A DNA stretch of 64,000 nucleotides from a virus. Below are positions 47,758 through 55,415 of the stretch, piece after piece (position 1 is the stretch's first letter; each line of letters starts with the position of its first letter). A program made the translations under genes and the position numbers. Location: positions 1 to 64,000 of the IMG/VR virus record IMGVR_UViG_3300038441_000779; one strand, given 5' to 3'. The notes beneath the pieces were generated by a model, which was not told where the DNA came from, searched no databases, and saw only the letters and a program-made list of their open reading frames with translations.

Positions 47758-48037
47758 TGCTCTCTCCCGCTTTAAGGGTTTCTTCGAGCGCCTTAGTCAG
47801 ACAAAGAGGATTGTTCATCAGTAACTTACACTCCGATTTAGTGGGTGTGTTACGAATAACCTCTTGCTGCCGTTTGGCGTCTGCCAGGAACGCTTCGGTG
47901 GTCTTTTTGTAGTCAGCACTGAGGGCCGCCAGCTGTACCAAGAAAGAAATACAGATAGTAGGAATGGCTGCCATGCAAAACAAGAACAACCAATCCCAAC
48001 GGTTAAGGCTACGTACTTTCTTTACGATCTGCTTCAA
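47744..48037 (-). CDS. C-x8-C small membrane protein, diverged (97 aa), TTG start
   Basis: TTG at 48037 follows GGGAG by 9 nt and overlaps the upstream stop; no better start exists. A basic N-terminus, span at about 16-35 (LFLFCMAAIPTICISFLVQL), a longer helical stalk, then CKLLMNNPLC and a Glu/Lys end. The loop lacks the aromatic residue of the other members, so this is the most diverged copy. Confidence 0.7.
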   Translation of the reverse strand: MKQIVKKVRSLNRWDWLFLFCMAAIPTICISFLVQLAALSADYKKTTEAFLADAKRQQEVIRNTPTKSECKLLMNNPLCLTKALEETLKAGESNESK

Positions 48038-48561
48038 TCGCCACAGCTCCCACCACCACTGTCGCCACCACTGCTGCCGCTATCGCCGCTATCACTACCA
48101 CGGCCGTAGTCTGTCGGTGTATCGATAACGCAAGCGCTACGCTCAGGGCGACGGTAGCTGTCGTCATCACCGCTGGACAGCACAGTATGTGCTACTGCCA
48201 GGTGCATGAGCGTATTGTCTGGTTCATGGTAACGTGGACCGGGCTGTTGGCCAGGATAATTCACACGACGCATTGGAGGAGGTGGTGGTGGTTGGCGATT
48301 CTGGCCAGTTAACGGATGTACTGGCGGAATAGAGCGCGTATAACCGGCAGGGGCTTCATGCATGCCGTAACCAGGATTAACGCTAGATTTCCAGGTTGGG
48401 GTCTCGGGGCTTTCCATTGGCTCTTCCCCATGGTTTCTACGTAGGGCTTCAATGAACTCCTTATCCCCTGGCTTTACCTTGATACGGCTACGGAACATCA
48501 CGAAACCAACACACGCGCCACCCAGGCCAATTACACCCAGTACAATCGATCCCAAATCCAT
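48034..48561 (-). CDS. Membrane protein with Pro-rich region and Gly/Ser/Cys tail (175 aa)
   Basis: One N-terminal span (LGSIVLGVIGLGGACVGFVMF, about 3-23), a basic segment, a Pro-rich middle (NRQPPPPPPMRR) and a low-complexity end rich in Gly, Ser and Asp with a Cys (GSSGGDSGGGSCGD). Such Gly/Ser tails are common in the TPM/DUF2207 proteins that accompany LemA in bacteria. It leads the membrane unit, behind a hairpin at 48586-48615. Function unknown. Confidence 0.8.
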   Translation of the reverse strand: MDLGSIVLGVIGLGGACVGFVMFRSRIKVKPGDKEFIEALRRNHGEEPMESPETPTWKSSVNPGYGMHEAPAGYTRSIPPVHPLTGQNRQPPPPPPMRRVNYPGQQPGPRYHEPDNTLMHLAVAHTVLSSGDDDSYRRPERSACVIDTPTDYGRGSDSGDSGSSGGDSGGGSCGD

Positions 48562-48585
48562 AAATAATCTCCCGTGGTTAAAGTA

Positions 48586-48615
48586 CCTACCGGAGTCCCG
48601 AAGGACCCCGATAGG
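48586..48615 (-). terminator. UUCG-loop hairpin before the membrane unit
   Basis: Imperfect 13-bp stem closed by a TTCG loop on the minus strand (CCTATCGGGGTCC and partner), between 48625-48951 and 48034-48561. A short TTT follows. It may be a partial terminator or mRNA-stabilising element. Confidence 0.55.
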
Positions 48616-48624
48616 ATTTCTAAA

Positions 48625-48951
48625 TTATTGTTTAGACAGTAACGAAATACGGCGCTTACCTTCCGCAAATGCTTCCGGGCCAGTACGCCCGGTTTGAGCT
48701 TTATACCAATCCATCCAACTAGCCGAAGGAGAGAAAGGATCAAAGGTGCTAAGCATGACAGGCTCTGGGGTAGGAGGCATGTTATCTGGGTGATTATTCC
48801 CGGACTTACCTTGCTGCCAATTGAGAGTACTGGTATTGGCATCTACCAGATACAACTCCTTCTCATAACCGTCCACAGTTACCTTGTAGATGATCTTCCC
48901 CTCGTGGTTGCGCCCCACTTGGTCTACCCGCGCGTTCTTTTCCAGGTTCAT
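48625..48951 (-). CDS. W-x-x-W-Y module protein (108 aa)
   Basis: The first half is a beta domain (RNHEGKIIYKVTVDGYEKEL); the second half is the module: PEPVMLSTFDPFSPSASWMD then WYKAQTGRTGPEAFAEGKRR. The Ala-x-x-x-Gly step at the end of the helix is well kept. GGAG before the ATG. Function unknown. Confidence 0.8.
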   Translation of the reverse strand: MNLEKNARVDQVGRNHEGKIIYKVTVDGYEKELYLVDANTSTLNWQQGKSGNNHPDNMPPTPEPVMLSTFDPFSPSASWMDWYKAQTGRTGPEAFAEGKRRISLLSKQ

Positions 48952-48954
48952 GGT

Positions 48955-49515
48955 TTACTCCGGTTTAGGCTTAGGGAAGATTCCGTCGGCAGGATCCCGG
49001 TATGCACCATAGGTCGGGTCGATAACCGCCGTCAGCGTTTTCCAGTTCTCGAGCAGCTTCTCCAGACCCTCTTGAGTTAATCCAAGGGTAGCTGGGTTGG
49101 CAACTTCGAAACAGTCAACGATAAGCTTACCGGGCAACTTAGGGAACTTCTTTAGGATCTCGGCGCCCAGATGCGCCATATCGTTTTGATCCAAGATCCC
49201 CACGCAGTAGGCAACACGGTTAACCATGAGGCTGATTCGCGACAGGACCATCGAACGATCTTCGAAACTTTTACGTACTTCTTTCAAAGTACGACGGAAC
49301 CCTACAGCTTCCATAAACGATTCGCCAGATTTAGAAGGCAGCCAGTTGCTGAAGTAACCGTCCGGAATGACCCGAACCTCCACACCTTTGTCAACTACTT
49401 TACCCTCGATAGCATCGATTGCAACGCCGTGAGGTATTAAAGTCCCTTGACGCAACATGCGACCGAGCGACTGCTTATTAACTGGTTCTGGCTGAGTATC
49501 TTTATCTTTTGTCAT
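48955..49515 (-). CDS. Hypothetical protein (186 aa)
   Basis: Mixed protein with a strand-rich part (DKGVEVRVIPDGYFSNW), a basic helix (RTLKEVRKSFEDRSMVLSRI) and a final region with LTQEGLEKLLENWKTL. No motif recognised. It lies 3 nt from the W-x-x-W-Y gene downstream and GAGG precedes its ATG. Function unknown. Confidence 0.8.
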   Translation of the reverse strand: MTKDKDTQPEPVNKQSLGRMLRQGTLIPHGVAIDAIEGKVVDKGVEVRVIPDGYFSNWLPSKSGESFMEAVGFRRTLKEVRKSFEDRSMVLSRISLMVNRVAYCVGILDQNDMAHLGAEILKKFPKLPGKLIVDCFEVANPATLGLTQEGLEKLLENWKTLTAVIDPTYGAYRDPADGIFPKPKPE

Positions 49516-49517
49516 TA

Positions 49518-49895
49518 TTACATTCCTCGTTTAAGAGCCAAACTGTAAGCATACGCTTCTTCTGGGGACATCTTGTCTTCACGGGCCATGTGCATCACCC
49601 AAAGCAAAGAGATATGTCCATCAGAAGTAAGCATGGTATCTGGAACAGGGATGATGTTGTCAGGAATGGTAAGAACCAAATCAGCAACAATCTTCCGTTT
49701 TATAGTTTCCCCGTAGTCCCTTACCATACGGTCACCTACGTTCTTCGCTTGTCCAAAACGAGGAATTTGTTTTACTCTACCTAACAAGTGAGGCTTCCAA
49801 TACTCAATCCAGACGTCGTTCACTTCATCTGGATTGGTGGTAAATACCGAAGGTTCGTTGTCCTTCGGTAAGTACAAAACTATTCCGTCGTCCAT
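49518..49895 (-). CDS. Protein with two degenerate W-x-x-W-Y modules (125 aa)
   Basis: First copy: NEPSVFTTNPDEVNDVWIEY then W; second copy: LTSDGHISLLWVMHMAREDK followed by SPEEAYAYSLALKRG. A basic linker with RMVRDYGETIKRK lies between. The ATG overlaps the stop of the next gene upstream by 1 nt. Function unknown. Confidence 0.75.
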   Translation of the reverse strand: MDDGIVLYLPKDNEPSVFTTNPDEVNDVWIEYWKPHLLGRVKQIPRFGQAKNVGDRMVRDYGETIKRKIVADLVLTIPDNIIPVPDTMLTSDGHISLLWVMHMAREDKMSPEEAYAYSLALKRGM

Positions 49896-50308
49896 TACTC
49901 TTCCTTGGTCTCTGGGCCAACCTGAACAAGCTTATTACAATCCAGCTCACCCCAGACGCCAGCGTGATAAGCCGACCCATAACCCACGTTGTGGGTATAG
50001 CGGTACCAAATGATCCACTCCAAACGCGATACTTGTTTGGGACCATTGCCGACAGATGCCTCAATAAATTTAATCGGCTCGATGCTCGGATCCATGTAAC
50101 GGAGAGGTTCTTCTTCGAGGAGCTTGATAACTTCCTCACCACGTTGATAAGCCTGCATGAGGTTCGTACGTGGGTTGTTACGAATATACCAGGCAAGCCA
50201 ATGCACACTAACAGGGCGGCGATGGTTACCAGTGAAGATGCAAGGCTCGTCCAATGCTGGCTGGTAAGTGACGTTGGTGTTATTAACGTCCAGAGCTTTG
50301 TCGTTCAT
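49895..50308 (-). CDS. Protein with two W-x-x-W-Y modules (137 aa)
   Basis: First copy: DEPCIFTGNHRRPVSVHWLA then WY, a helix and AYQRGEEVIKLLEE. Second copy: IEPIKFIEASVGNGPKQVSR then LEWIIWYRYTHN and AYHAGVWGEL. Full-length duplicates in one protein support the unit length of about 45-60 residues. Function unknown. Confidence 0.8.
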   Translation of the reverse strand: MNDKALDVNNTNVTYQPALDEPCIFTGNHRRPVSVHWLAWYIRNNPRTNLMQAYQRGEEVIKLLEEEPLRYMDPSIEPIKFIEASVGNGPKQVSRLEWIIWYRYTHNVGYGSAYHAGVWGELDCNKLVQVGPETKEE

Positions 50309-50313
50309 GTTGA

Positions 50314-50898
50314 TTACTCTTTTCCTAAGAAGGTTTTACTTGCTGTAAAGTACACTTGTTTACGATCGAACACACAGAACTCGGCTTTACCTGCGGAACC
50401 ATGACCACTACCGCCGTGGATGGCTCCGTCATAGCCGAGCTTACGCAATCTGTTCACTTCCATGAGGCTTTCGAAGAAACGATGGGCCTGGAAGTACAAC
50501 TTGGATAAATCATCTCGCTCCGACAGGTATTCCGGAACACTCCGGAAATACATACTCAGCTTGCGCCAATTGTCGGTTTCTTCAATATACTTGGCGAAAC
50601 GGAGAGCGATCCGCTTAGCTTCGCCTTTACCCAAACGTTCAGCCACGTCACTGAGTTCCAGGAACGGATCATCAGGCTGGTCGATAAAAGGTCGGTCCAG
50701 TACCAAATGAACCGGGTAGACACGTGAGGTGTAATAGTTGCCAGTGGTGCTGTCGACCTCGGAATAGATGTTGGCCGTGTCGATATCTCCGAAATACAAA
50801 GCACGGAGATTAGACTTAGGCGTATCGTAAGCGGGGTGGGTACATTCGCCCCGGAACAAACGCAAAGCCTGACCATCAGGTCCTTTATAAAACGGCAT
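50314..50898 (-). CDS. ADP-ribosyltransferase-like protein (194 aa)
   Basis: Features in order: LRLFRGE (12-18, Arg of the NAD-binding strand), LYFGDIDTANIYSE (35-48, the typical F-S/G-x-x-x-x-A-x-x-Y step), RVYPVHLVLDRPFID (59-73), and near the end a YDGAIHGGSGHG loop and AEFCVFDRKQVYFT, the usual strand before the C-terminus of ART-PolyVal-type domains. The ATG at 50898 with AAGGAG at 6 nt is preferred to the TTG upstream. If active it would modify host proteins or nucleic acids early in infection. Assignment is by pattern. Confidence 0.6.
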   Translation of the reverse strand: MPFYKGPDGQALRLFRGECTHPAYDTPKSNLRALYFGDIDTANIYSEVDSTTGNYYTSRVYPVHLVLDRPFIDQPDDPFLELSDVAERLGKGEAKRIALRFAKYIEETDNWRKLSMYFRSVPEYLSERDDLSKLYFQAHRFFESLMEVNRLRKLGYDGAIHGGSGHGSAGKAEFCVFDRKQVYFTASKTFLGKE

Positions 50899-50911
50899 AA
50901 CCAACTCCTTA

Positions 50912-51550
50912 TTAATAACCTTCTTGGTCGTCGATAGCGTGGTCGAAGAAATACGACATACCAGAGAAACCGAAGTGGTGGAACATCATGACCTTACCTT
51001 TGAAATGGGTAAGGCCTTTTTCACGCGCCCACTTGTAGTACGACTTCTTGATGAGGTCTTTCTCATCTTCGATAGTCCACTTATCGTGTTCACGCAGCCA
51101 CTTGGCGTTGGTGGATACTTGGAAGCCCCAGACTTCTTTGTCGTTGTAGATAACCCCGTGGTTACCTTCAGCGATCATGCGCTCAATGATCTCACCCCAG
51201 CGCACCTTTTCCGCGAAGTACTTCAGTACGTGCTTCACCGGGCACTTGGCCGACATGATGTTATCCAGCAACGAACGTTGCATGAAGCGTGGTACGTTGT
51301 GGTAGTTACGTTGGCACAGCTGGATGATCTTCTTCGGGTTATCGGTGAAGTAACGGTAGAAGTAATCGATCAACTGGTTTTCCTGTTCGATCGGATACAG
51401 CGAATCATCCAGAACGAAAGGTGGTGGGGTCTTACGGAAACTAGGCGGGGTTTTGGTATACTGCTTCCAAGCCAAGGCCAGTTCGCTCAGGGCTTCGTCA
51501 GACAGTTTAGCGTTAGCCAGCTCTTGTTTCAACTCAGTGGTAGCGTCCAA
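50912..51550 (-). CDS. Hypothetical protein (212 aa), TTG start
   Basis: The TTG at 51550 follows the stop of the upstream gene directly and has AAAGGA at 8 nt. The protein is helical, rich in Tyr, Trp, Lys and Phe, with a short helix of LSDEALSELALAWKQYTK and a C-terminal HHFGFSGMSYFFDHA. No catalytic motif is recognised. Function unknown. Confidence 0.75.
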   Translation of the reverse strand: MDATTELKQELANAKLSDEALSELALAWKQYTKTPPSFRKTPPPFVLDDSLYPIEQENQLIDYFYRYFTDNPKKIIQLCQRNYHNVPRFMQRSLLDNIMSAKCPVKHVLKYFAEKVRWGEIIERMIAEGNHGVIYNDKEVWGFQVSTNAKWLREHDKWTIEDEKDLIKKSYYKWAREKGLTHFKGKVMMFHHFGFSGMSYFFDHAIDDQEGY

Positions 51551-51859
51551 TTACTTATTCCTTTCCTGTAAACGTTTATTTTTGCTGCGGATATTACGAT
51601 TAGTACGACGAAGTTGTTTAACCTCGTCTTCCAGCCACAACATACGTTGGGCTACGGCAGCTATCACATGTTCTGGGATAGTGGTTTCTTCCAGGTGCTC
51701 GGTAGCCAATAGGTCTACCAGAATCTCTTCGGTAGACTTTTCTGGATAGATGAACTCCGCACGAGTAATGGGTTGGTTAAGTTTATATTTTGTAGCAAAA
51801 TACGCCAAGTGGTCTTTAACCAGTACCCCATTGGAATCGAAGTTTAAACGATTACCCAT
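51551..51859 (-). CDS. Hypothetical protein with C-terminal coiled coil (102 aa)
   Basis: The first 40 residues are mixed (VLVKDHLAYFATKYKLN); from about 42 the protein is helix, ending in a strongly basic coiled coil (VKQLRRTNRNIRSKNKRLQE). This tail could bind RNA or DNA. Function unknown. Confidence 0.8.
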   Translation of the reverse strand: MGNRLNFDSNGVLVKDHLAYFATKYKLNQPITRAEFIYPEKSTEEILVDLLATEHLEETTIPEHVIAAVAQRMLWLEDEVKQLRRTNRNIRSKNKRLQERNK

Positions 51860-51868
51860 GGAACCCCC

Positions 51869-52258
51869 TTAGTGCTTGACGACTTCTTTCTTGTTCTGAT
51901 ACTCGTCGACGTAGGTTTTAACGCCAGTGATCAGAACATCGACGATGTCGTCATCGAGTTTATCTTCACCATGGAACATGACGGTCATGCGCATGTCCTT
52001 TTTGTCTTTCAGTGAGTGCGCAGTTAACAGGCCGATCTGCTGAGTACCTTTCTGCTCGGCGATTTGGATGGCGATCATCTTCTGCTTCTTGTTGTTCTTG
52101 CCTTCGGCGCAGTTGAACAAGAAGTGGCGACCGCGGAGTACTTCTGGGATCGACTCAGCGTGATCAAAGATCAATGCCGGGATAGTCTGCTGTTCGTGGA
52201 TGAACTGGAACAGTGCATCATAGGTTTTGGTGAACGGGGATTTCTTGACGATAGCCAT
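51869..52258 (-). CDS. Hypothetical protein (129 aa)
   Basis: N-terminal helix (KTYDALFQFIHEQQTIPALI), a sheet (GRHFLFNCAEG, KMIAIQIAEQKGTQQIGLLT) and a C-terminal helix (DDDIVDVLITGVKTYVDEY). The same order and some positions (an IPALI/MPGLV strand after the first helix, the R-L-x-G/GRHFLFN strand) recur in 52268-52702, so the two may be paralogues. Function unknown. Confidence 0.8.
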   Translation of the reverse strand: MAIVKKSPFTKTYDALFQFIHEQQTIPALIFDHAESIPEVLRGRHFLFNCAEGKNNKKQKMIAIQIAEQKGTQQIGLLTAHSLKDKKDMRMTVMFHGEDKLDDDIVDVLITGVKTYVDEYQNKKEVVKH

Positions 52259-52267
52259 TGTGGCTCC

Positions 52268-52702
52268 TTAGTGAATAGTAGTATTGCCTGGCAGAACGGT
52301 AGCTGCCATTTCTTCTTTGGTGATAAACTGCATGCTGTCGTCCTCTACTTTGAAGACATACCCGTGCAGCATGGATACCAACTCTTGGGTTTCCCGTGGG
52401 CTGAGGTCGTCCAGCATGCTCAGAGGGGTAATACAGAAACCACCATCTTGATCTTCAAAGATCACACGCAACGGTTCGTAGTCCTTCTCTGGGTCACCTG
52501 TGTTACCGATCAGCTTGAGGATAACCAACCCCAAACCACCCATGGGATTACGGGCGATGGTAAACATGAACGACGCACCATCCAGACGATGAACTTCGTT
52601 CTTGAAGATAGCCGTGATAACCAACCCCGGCATGTCTTCCTTTTCCAGGTATTCATCGAACGCGGTTACCAGCTTATCAATAGCACCTTTTTCTTCTTTC
52701 AC
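52268..52702 (-). CDS. Hypothetical protein (144 aa), GTG start
   Basis: GTG at 52702 has GGAG at 10 nt. N-terminal helix (IDKLVTAFDEYLEKEDMPGL), a sheet (LDGASFMFTIARNPMGGLGL) and a helix with SPRETQELVSMLHGYV. Similar arrangement to the downstream gene 51869-52258. First gene after the promoter at 52735-52767. Function unknown. Confidence 0.8.
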   Translation of the reverse strand: MKEEKGAIDKLVTAFDEYLEKEDMPGLVITAIFKNEVHRLDGASFMFTIARNPMGGLGLVILKLIGNTGDPEKDYEPLRVIFEDQDGGFCITPLSMLDDLSPRETQELVSMLHGYVFKVEDDSMQFITKEEMAATVLPGNTTIH

Positions 52703-52734
52703 GATTACAATACTCCTTAAACAAAGTTATTGCT

Positions 52735-52767
52735 ACACCCAGGTAATATAGATGCGTAATCCGGTTA
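52735..52767 (-). promoter_or_regulatory. Leftward early-type promoter
   Basis: The minus strand has GGTTACGCAT-like spacer sequence and exact TATATTAC at 52743-52750 followed by CTGGGTGTA. The upstream element is reduced to TTTTAACC. It lies between the palindrome at 52779-52806 and the gene starting at 52702, with the core 41 nt from the start codon. Confidence 0.7.
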
Positions 52768-52778
52768 AAACTAATATA

Positions 52779-52806
52779 CCTCTATCCCTCCTAGGAGGGA
52801 TAGAGG
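52779..52806 (-). terminator. Perfect 28-bp palindrome, terminator
   Basis: CCTCTATCCCTCCT and its exact complement, 7 nt after the stop of the upstream gene, followed on the minus strand by an AU-rich stretch with TTTT. It is paired with the promoter just downstream. Confidence 0.75.
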
Positions 52807-52813
52807 CTATGGG

Positions 52814-53425
52814 TCAGATGCGGATCTCTGCCAACTTCCGAACGAAGATGATTTCGAGGTTGTTGACCTCTGCCGGGTACCAGGCCCAGTCCTTCTCTTC
52901 GCGGTTGAGTTCTTTTGCTACACGCTCAGCGCCGGCTTGCCAGGCGGTGGTGGTGTCGACGGAGTAAATAGAGCGATACCACTCGAGCCAGTCTTTTTCC
53001 AGAGTCGGTATGGAATCACGCTTGAAGCTGCAGAGCTTCGGTTCTTTCGGGCCTTTCGCAGCATAGTTCGAAAATTCGTGGAGGAACTGCTGCATGGCGG
53101 CCAATGGGTTGAACCCCTGGATACCTTCGGGCACTTCCACTACGATCATGTTCGACTGGATGCGCCTGGCGCCCATACGCTGTTCAATAGCGTCGCTGAT
53201 TTCTTTATATACGTCTTTGGTTCTGAAGCCCCACAGGGTATTATCGGACGTCACCACACCGATTTCAACGGTTTCGCCGCCGTACCCCCAGTTGGCTAAA
53301 AGCCAGCTGGTGAACTGGCGGTCGTTCATACGACCCAGGGTGTCGACAGCCAGTTTCTTGACATGCAGCAACTCTTCTTCGGTGAGGTTGTCACGGACGT
53401 ACATATTGTTAACACGAACAGACAT
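52814..53425 (-). CDS. W-x-x-W-Y module protein (203 aa)
   Basis: N-terminal domain of about 130 residues with LLHVKKLAVDTLGRMNDRQF and a sheet (GGETVEIGVVTSDNTLWGF). The module follows: KEPKLCSFKRDSIPTLEKDW then LEWYRSIYSV and a helix with TTAWQAGAERVAKELN. GCAGGAG before the ATG. Here the module is attached to a larger domain. Function unknown. Confidence 0.8.
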   Translation of the reverse strand: MSVRVNNMYVRDNLTEEELLHVKKLAVDTLGRMNDRQFTSWLLANWGYGGETVEIGVVTSDNTLWGFRTKDVYKEISDAIEQRMGARRIQSNMIVVEVPEGIQGFNPLAAMQQFLHEFSNYAAKGPKEPKLCSFKRDSIPTLEKDWLEWYRSIYSVDTTTAWQAGAERVAKELNREEKDWAWYPAEVNNLEIIFVRKLAEIRI

Positions 53426-53441
53426 GCGTAGCTCCTGCTAT

Positions 53442-54347
53442 TTAGAAAACAGTGATGGGGTTGTTGGTATAGACCGTGAAGTTACGAGTACCGTGTTCCA
53501 TCTTGGCTTTATAAGTGTCGTACTGTGCCCCGTGTTCTTTTTCAAGTTCACGGCAGACCTTGTACGCACCGATCTTGATTTCTTCGTCAACCATCTGTGC
53601 GACGAAAGCAATGTCACGATGGTTTGTTTTCGAAACGAATACATGCCACGCCAGCCAGTCTACTGGAATATAGCGAACACCTTTGATAGCGTCAGCCCAA
53701 TTCCACTTGCTAGGCTCGGACTTCGTGTATTCACTTGCCTTCCAGTGATCACCCAGGGCTTTGAGTAGGTACCGTAGGACCCCACCAACGATCTCATCGG
53801 AAACCCGATTGGAATACACCTCAAAGGTGCTCTTGGTGATAATCGCCAGGACTTCCATGTTGGACTTCTTGTGGATAACAATAGATCCGGTATGGAAGGT
53901 TTGCACCTGGAACCAGCCGAGGTCCCATTCCTTCTGTTCTACTATGAACAAGCCCAGCAGGCCCAATGCATCATACAACGTCTGGAATTCGTTGCAGTAT
54001 GGATGCCGGTCGTACTTGACTGGGAGTCCTTTGTCACCGTACTCACCTTGGTCTTTGTCAAGATGCCGGCGCAACAAGTCAGCGAAGGCAGCATTGATGC
54101 GCTTAGGTGGGAAAGCTTCCTGCAAAGCACTACCACCGCTGTAAACAAACTTACCGGTGCCCTCAGAGTAGTAACCCACCGCGATACCGTCCAACATAAC
54201 GTGTATATTGTTGCTTACCGCAGCGGATGGTGCTCTGTGAAGAATGATCGAACCAGTCTTGTTCTTGAACAGCTCGCTTGGATTCAATCTGAACCCATAA
54301 GCGTACAGCATGTTCATTCGTTCTTTAAGGGGGATATCTTCAGCCAT
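53442..54347 (-). CDS. W-x-x-W-H module protein (301 aa)
   Basis: The largest module-bearing protein. The first 200 residues include strands such as GSIILHRAPSAAVSNNIHVM and GSIVIHKKSNMEVLAIITKS, repeated in a way that suggests two similar beta domains. The module is at about 215-265 (EPSKWNWADAIKGVRYIPVD, then WLAWHVFV and a helix). It ends with a basic segment. GGGAG before the ATG. Function unknown. Confidence 0.8.
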   Translation of the reverse strand: MAEDIPLKERMNMLYAYGFRLNPSELFKNKTGSIILHRAPSAAVSNNIHVMLDGIAVGYYSEGTGKFVYSGGSALQEAFPPKRINAAFADLLRRHLDKDQGEYGDKGLPVKYDRHPYCNEFQTLYDALGLLGLFIVEQKEWDLGWFQVQTFHTGSIVIHKKSNMEVLAIITKSTFEVYSNRVSDEIVGGVLRYLLKALGDHWKASEYTKSEPSKWNWADAIKGVRYIPVDWLAWHVFVSKTNHRDIAFVAQMVDEEIKIGAYKVCRELEKEHGAQYDTYKAKMEHGTRNFTVYTNNPITVF

Positions 54348-54676
54348 TAATGTCGCTCCCTGCTATTGAATTCCGACTTGGTAACTTCCTTGAGGATGAG
54401 TTGCACCCCGCCCTTTGGATGCTGGGTTTGGGAAGTCACCGTAAAGCCACGCTTGGAAACCAGGATGGCACGTTCAGCCAAAGGCTGGATACATACCGAC
54501 CCAACTTTGAGCTGGCGTTTAAGCTTGCGCATCTCTGGGAGCACAGGCAAGCCAAAAACTTGAAAGCAGTAGTCGTCTATCAGCTCTTCGAAGAGACTTT
54601 TAGCCTTTTCGGCATCCAGTCCTTCGAAGAGCTTTTCGAAACGACCCTTCAATACTTCTTCAGTATTGTCGGTCAT
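54347..54676 (-). CDS. Hypothetical protein (109 aa)
   Basis: N-terminal helix with KAKSLFEELIDDYCFQVFG, then a basic segment (MRKLKRQLKVGSVCIQPLAE) and a C-terminal sheet (AILVSKRGFTVTSQT, GGVQLILKEVTKS). It overlaps both neighbours by 1 nt, so it is coupled with the module proteins on each side. Function unknown. Confidence 0.8.
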   Translation of the reverse strand: MTDNTEEVLKGRFEKLFEGLDAEKAKSLFEELIDDYCFQVFGLPVLPEMRKLKRQLKVGSVCIQPLAERAILVSKRGFTVTSQTQHPKGGVQLILKEVTKSEFNSRERH

Positions 54677-54978
54677 TACTTCTCCTTAATCATTTCCACC
54701 AACGGTATGGGCGAGTAGAAGTCCTTAGCCGGAATGTATTCTTTTACGAATACTGTACATTCCTTCATCAGGTCCTCGTCGCTTTTCTCGAGCAACTCGA
54801 TAGTCTGGTTTGCATTGGCCAGAAAATCTTTCATCTTCTTGGCCAGGTGTTCCATGGCCACTTCCATGGTCAGATTATGCTGAGCCATATATTCAGCCAA
54901 CCACACCTTATTAACGTCAGGGGAATCGACGTTAGTGAACAGCCATGGACGGCGAAAAGACATAGAGCTATTAGGCAT
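54676..54978 (-). CDS. W-x-x-x-Y module protein (100 aa)
   Basis: The module stands near the N-terminus: RRPWLFTNVDSPDVNKVWLA then EYMAQHNLTMEVAMEHLAKK. Here the second Trp is Glu, so the copy is degenerate. A helix (ANQTIELLEKSDEDLMKEC) and a short strand follow. AAGGGA before the ATG. Function unknown. Confidence 0.75.
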   Translation of the reverse strand: MPNSSMSFRRPWLFTNVDSPDVNKVWLAEYMAQHNLTMEVAMEHLAKKMKDFLANANQTIELLEKSDEDLMKECTVFVKEYIPAKDFYSPIPLVEMIKEK

Positions 54979-55055
54979 CTGGTATTCCCTTCTTGGTTTA
55001 TTTAGAGGTTAACAACAGTTACTCCCTGCAAAACTTCGTCCATAGTTCTGGTTTC

Positions 55056-55415
55056 TTATTTAGCCTCCCCCTCAGTGTATTTGGTTAGCATTCCTTCCAG
55101 AGCAGTTACAACCTCGCTTAGGTCACCGTGACCCAGCAAAGTCATTTCCTTGTCAGCAACGCGACGACGGAAGTTCATCATACGTTGTAGGCAGGGTTTG
55201 ATTTCAGAGCCGGTCCAGCCAGAGGTCTTCTTGTCCAGCATGATGACGAAATCCGGAATGCGGATCAGGTCACCACTGAACTGGACATGTAAAACATAAT
55301 CGCTAGTGTGAAAATAGTGATCGTACTTCTCCCCCTCGGGAGTAGGTGCTTTGTCGAGCAGTTGGTTCACCAGTAGTTTGGATTTGTCAACCAGCTCACC
55401 GTAGACGATAGGCAT
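55056..55415 (-). CDS. Hypothetical protein (119 aa)
   Basis: N-terminal helix (DKSKLLVNQLLDKAPTPEG), a His/Tyr-rich strand region (YDHYFHTSDYVLHVQFSGDL) and a C-terminal helix (DLSEVVTALEGMLTKYTEG). Same helix-sheet-helix order as 55415-55723, with which it overlaps by 1 nt. Function unknown. Confidence 0.8.
   Translation of the reverse strand: MPIVYGELVDKSKLLVNQLLDKAPTPEGEKYDHYFHTSDYVLHVQFSGDLIRIPDFVIMLDKKTSGWTGSEIKPCLQRMMNFRRRVADKEMTLLGHGDLSEVVTALEGMLTKYTEGEAK

Noticed and set aside
55002-55043. A 13-codon frame in the gap between 54978 and 55056
   Set aside because: No proper ribosome site before the ATG and no conserved feature; treated as chance.
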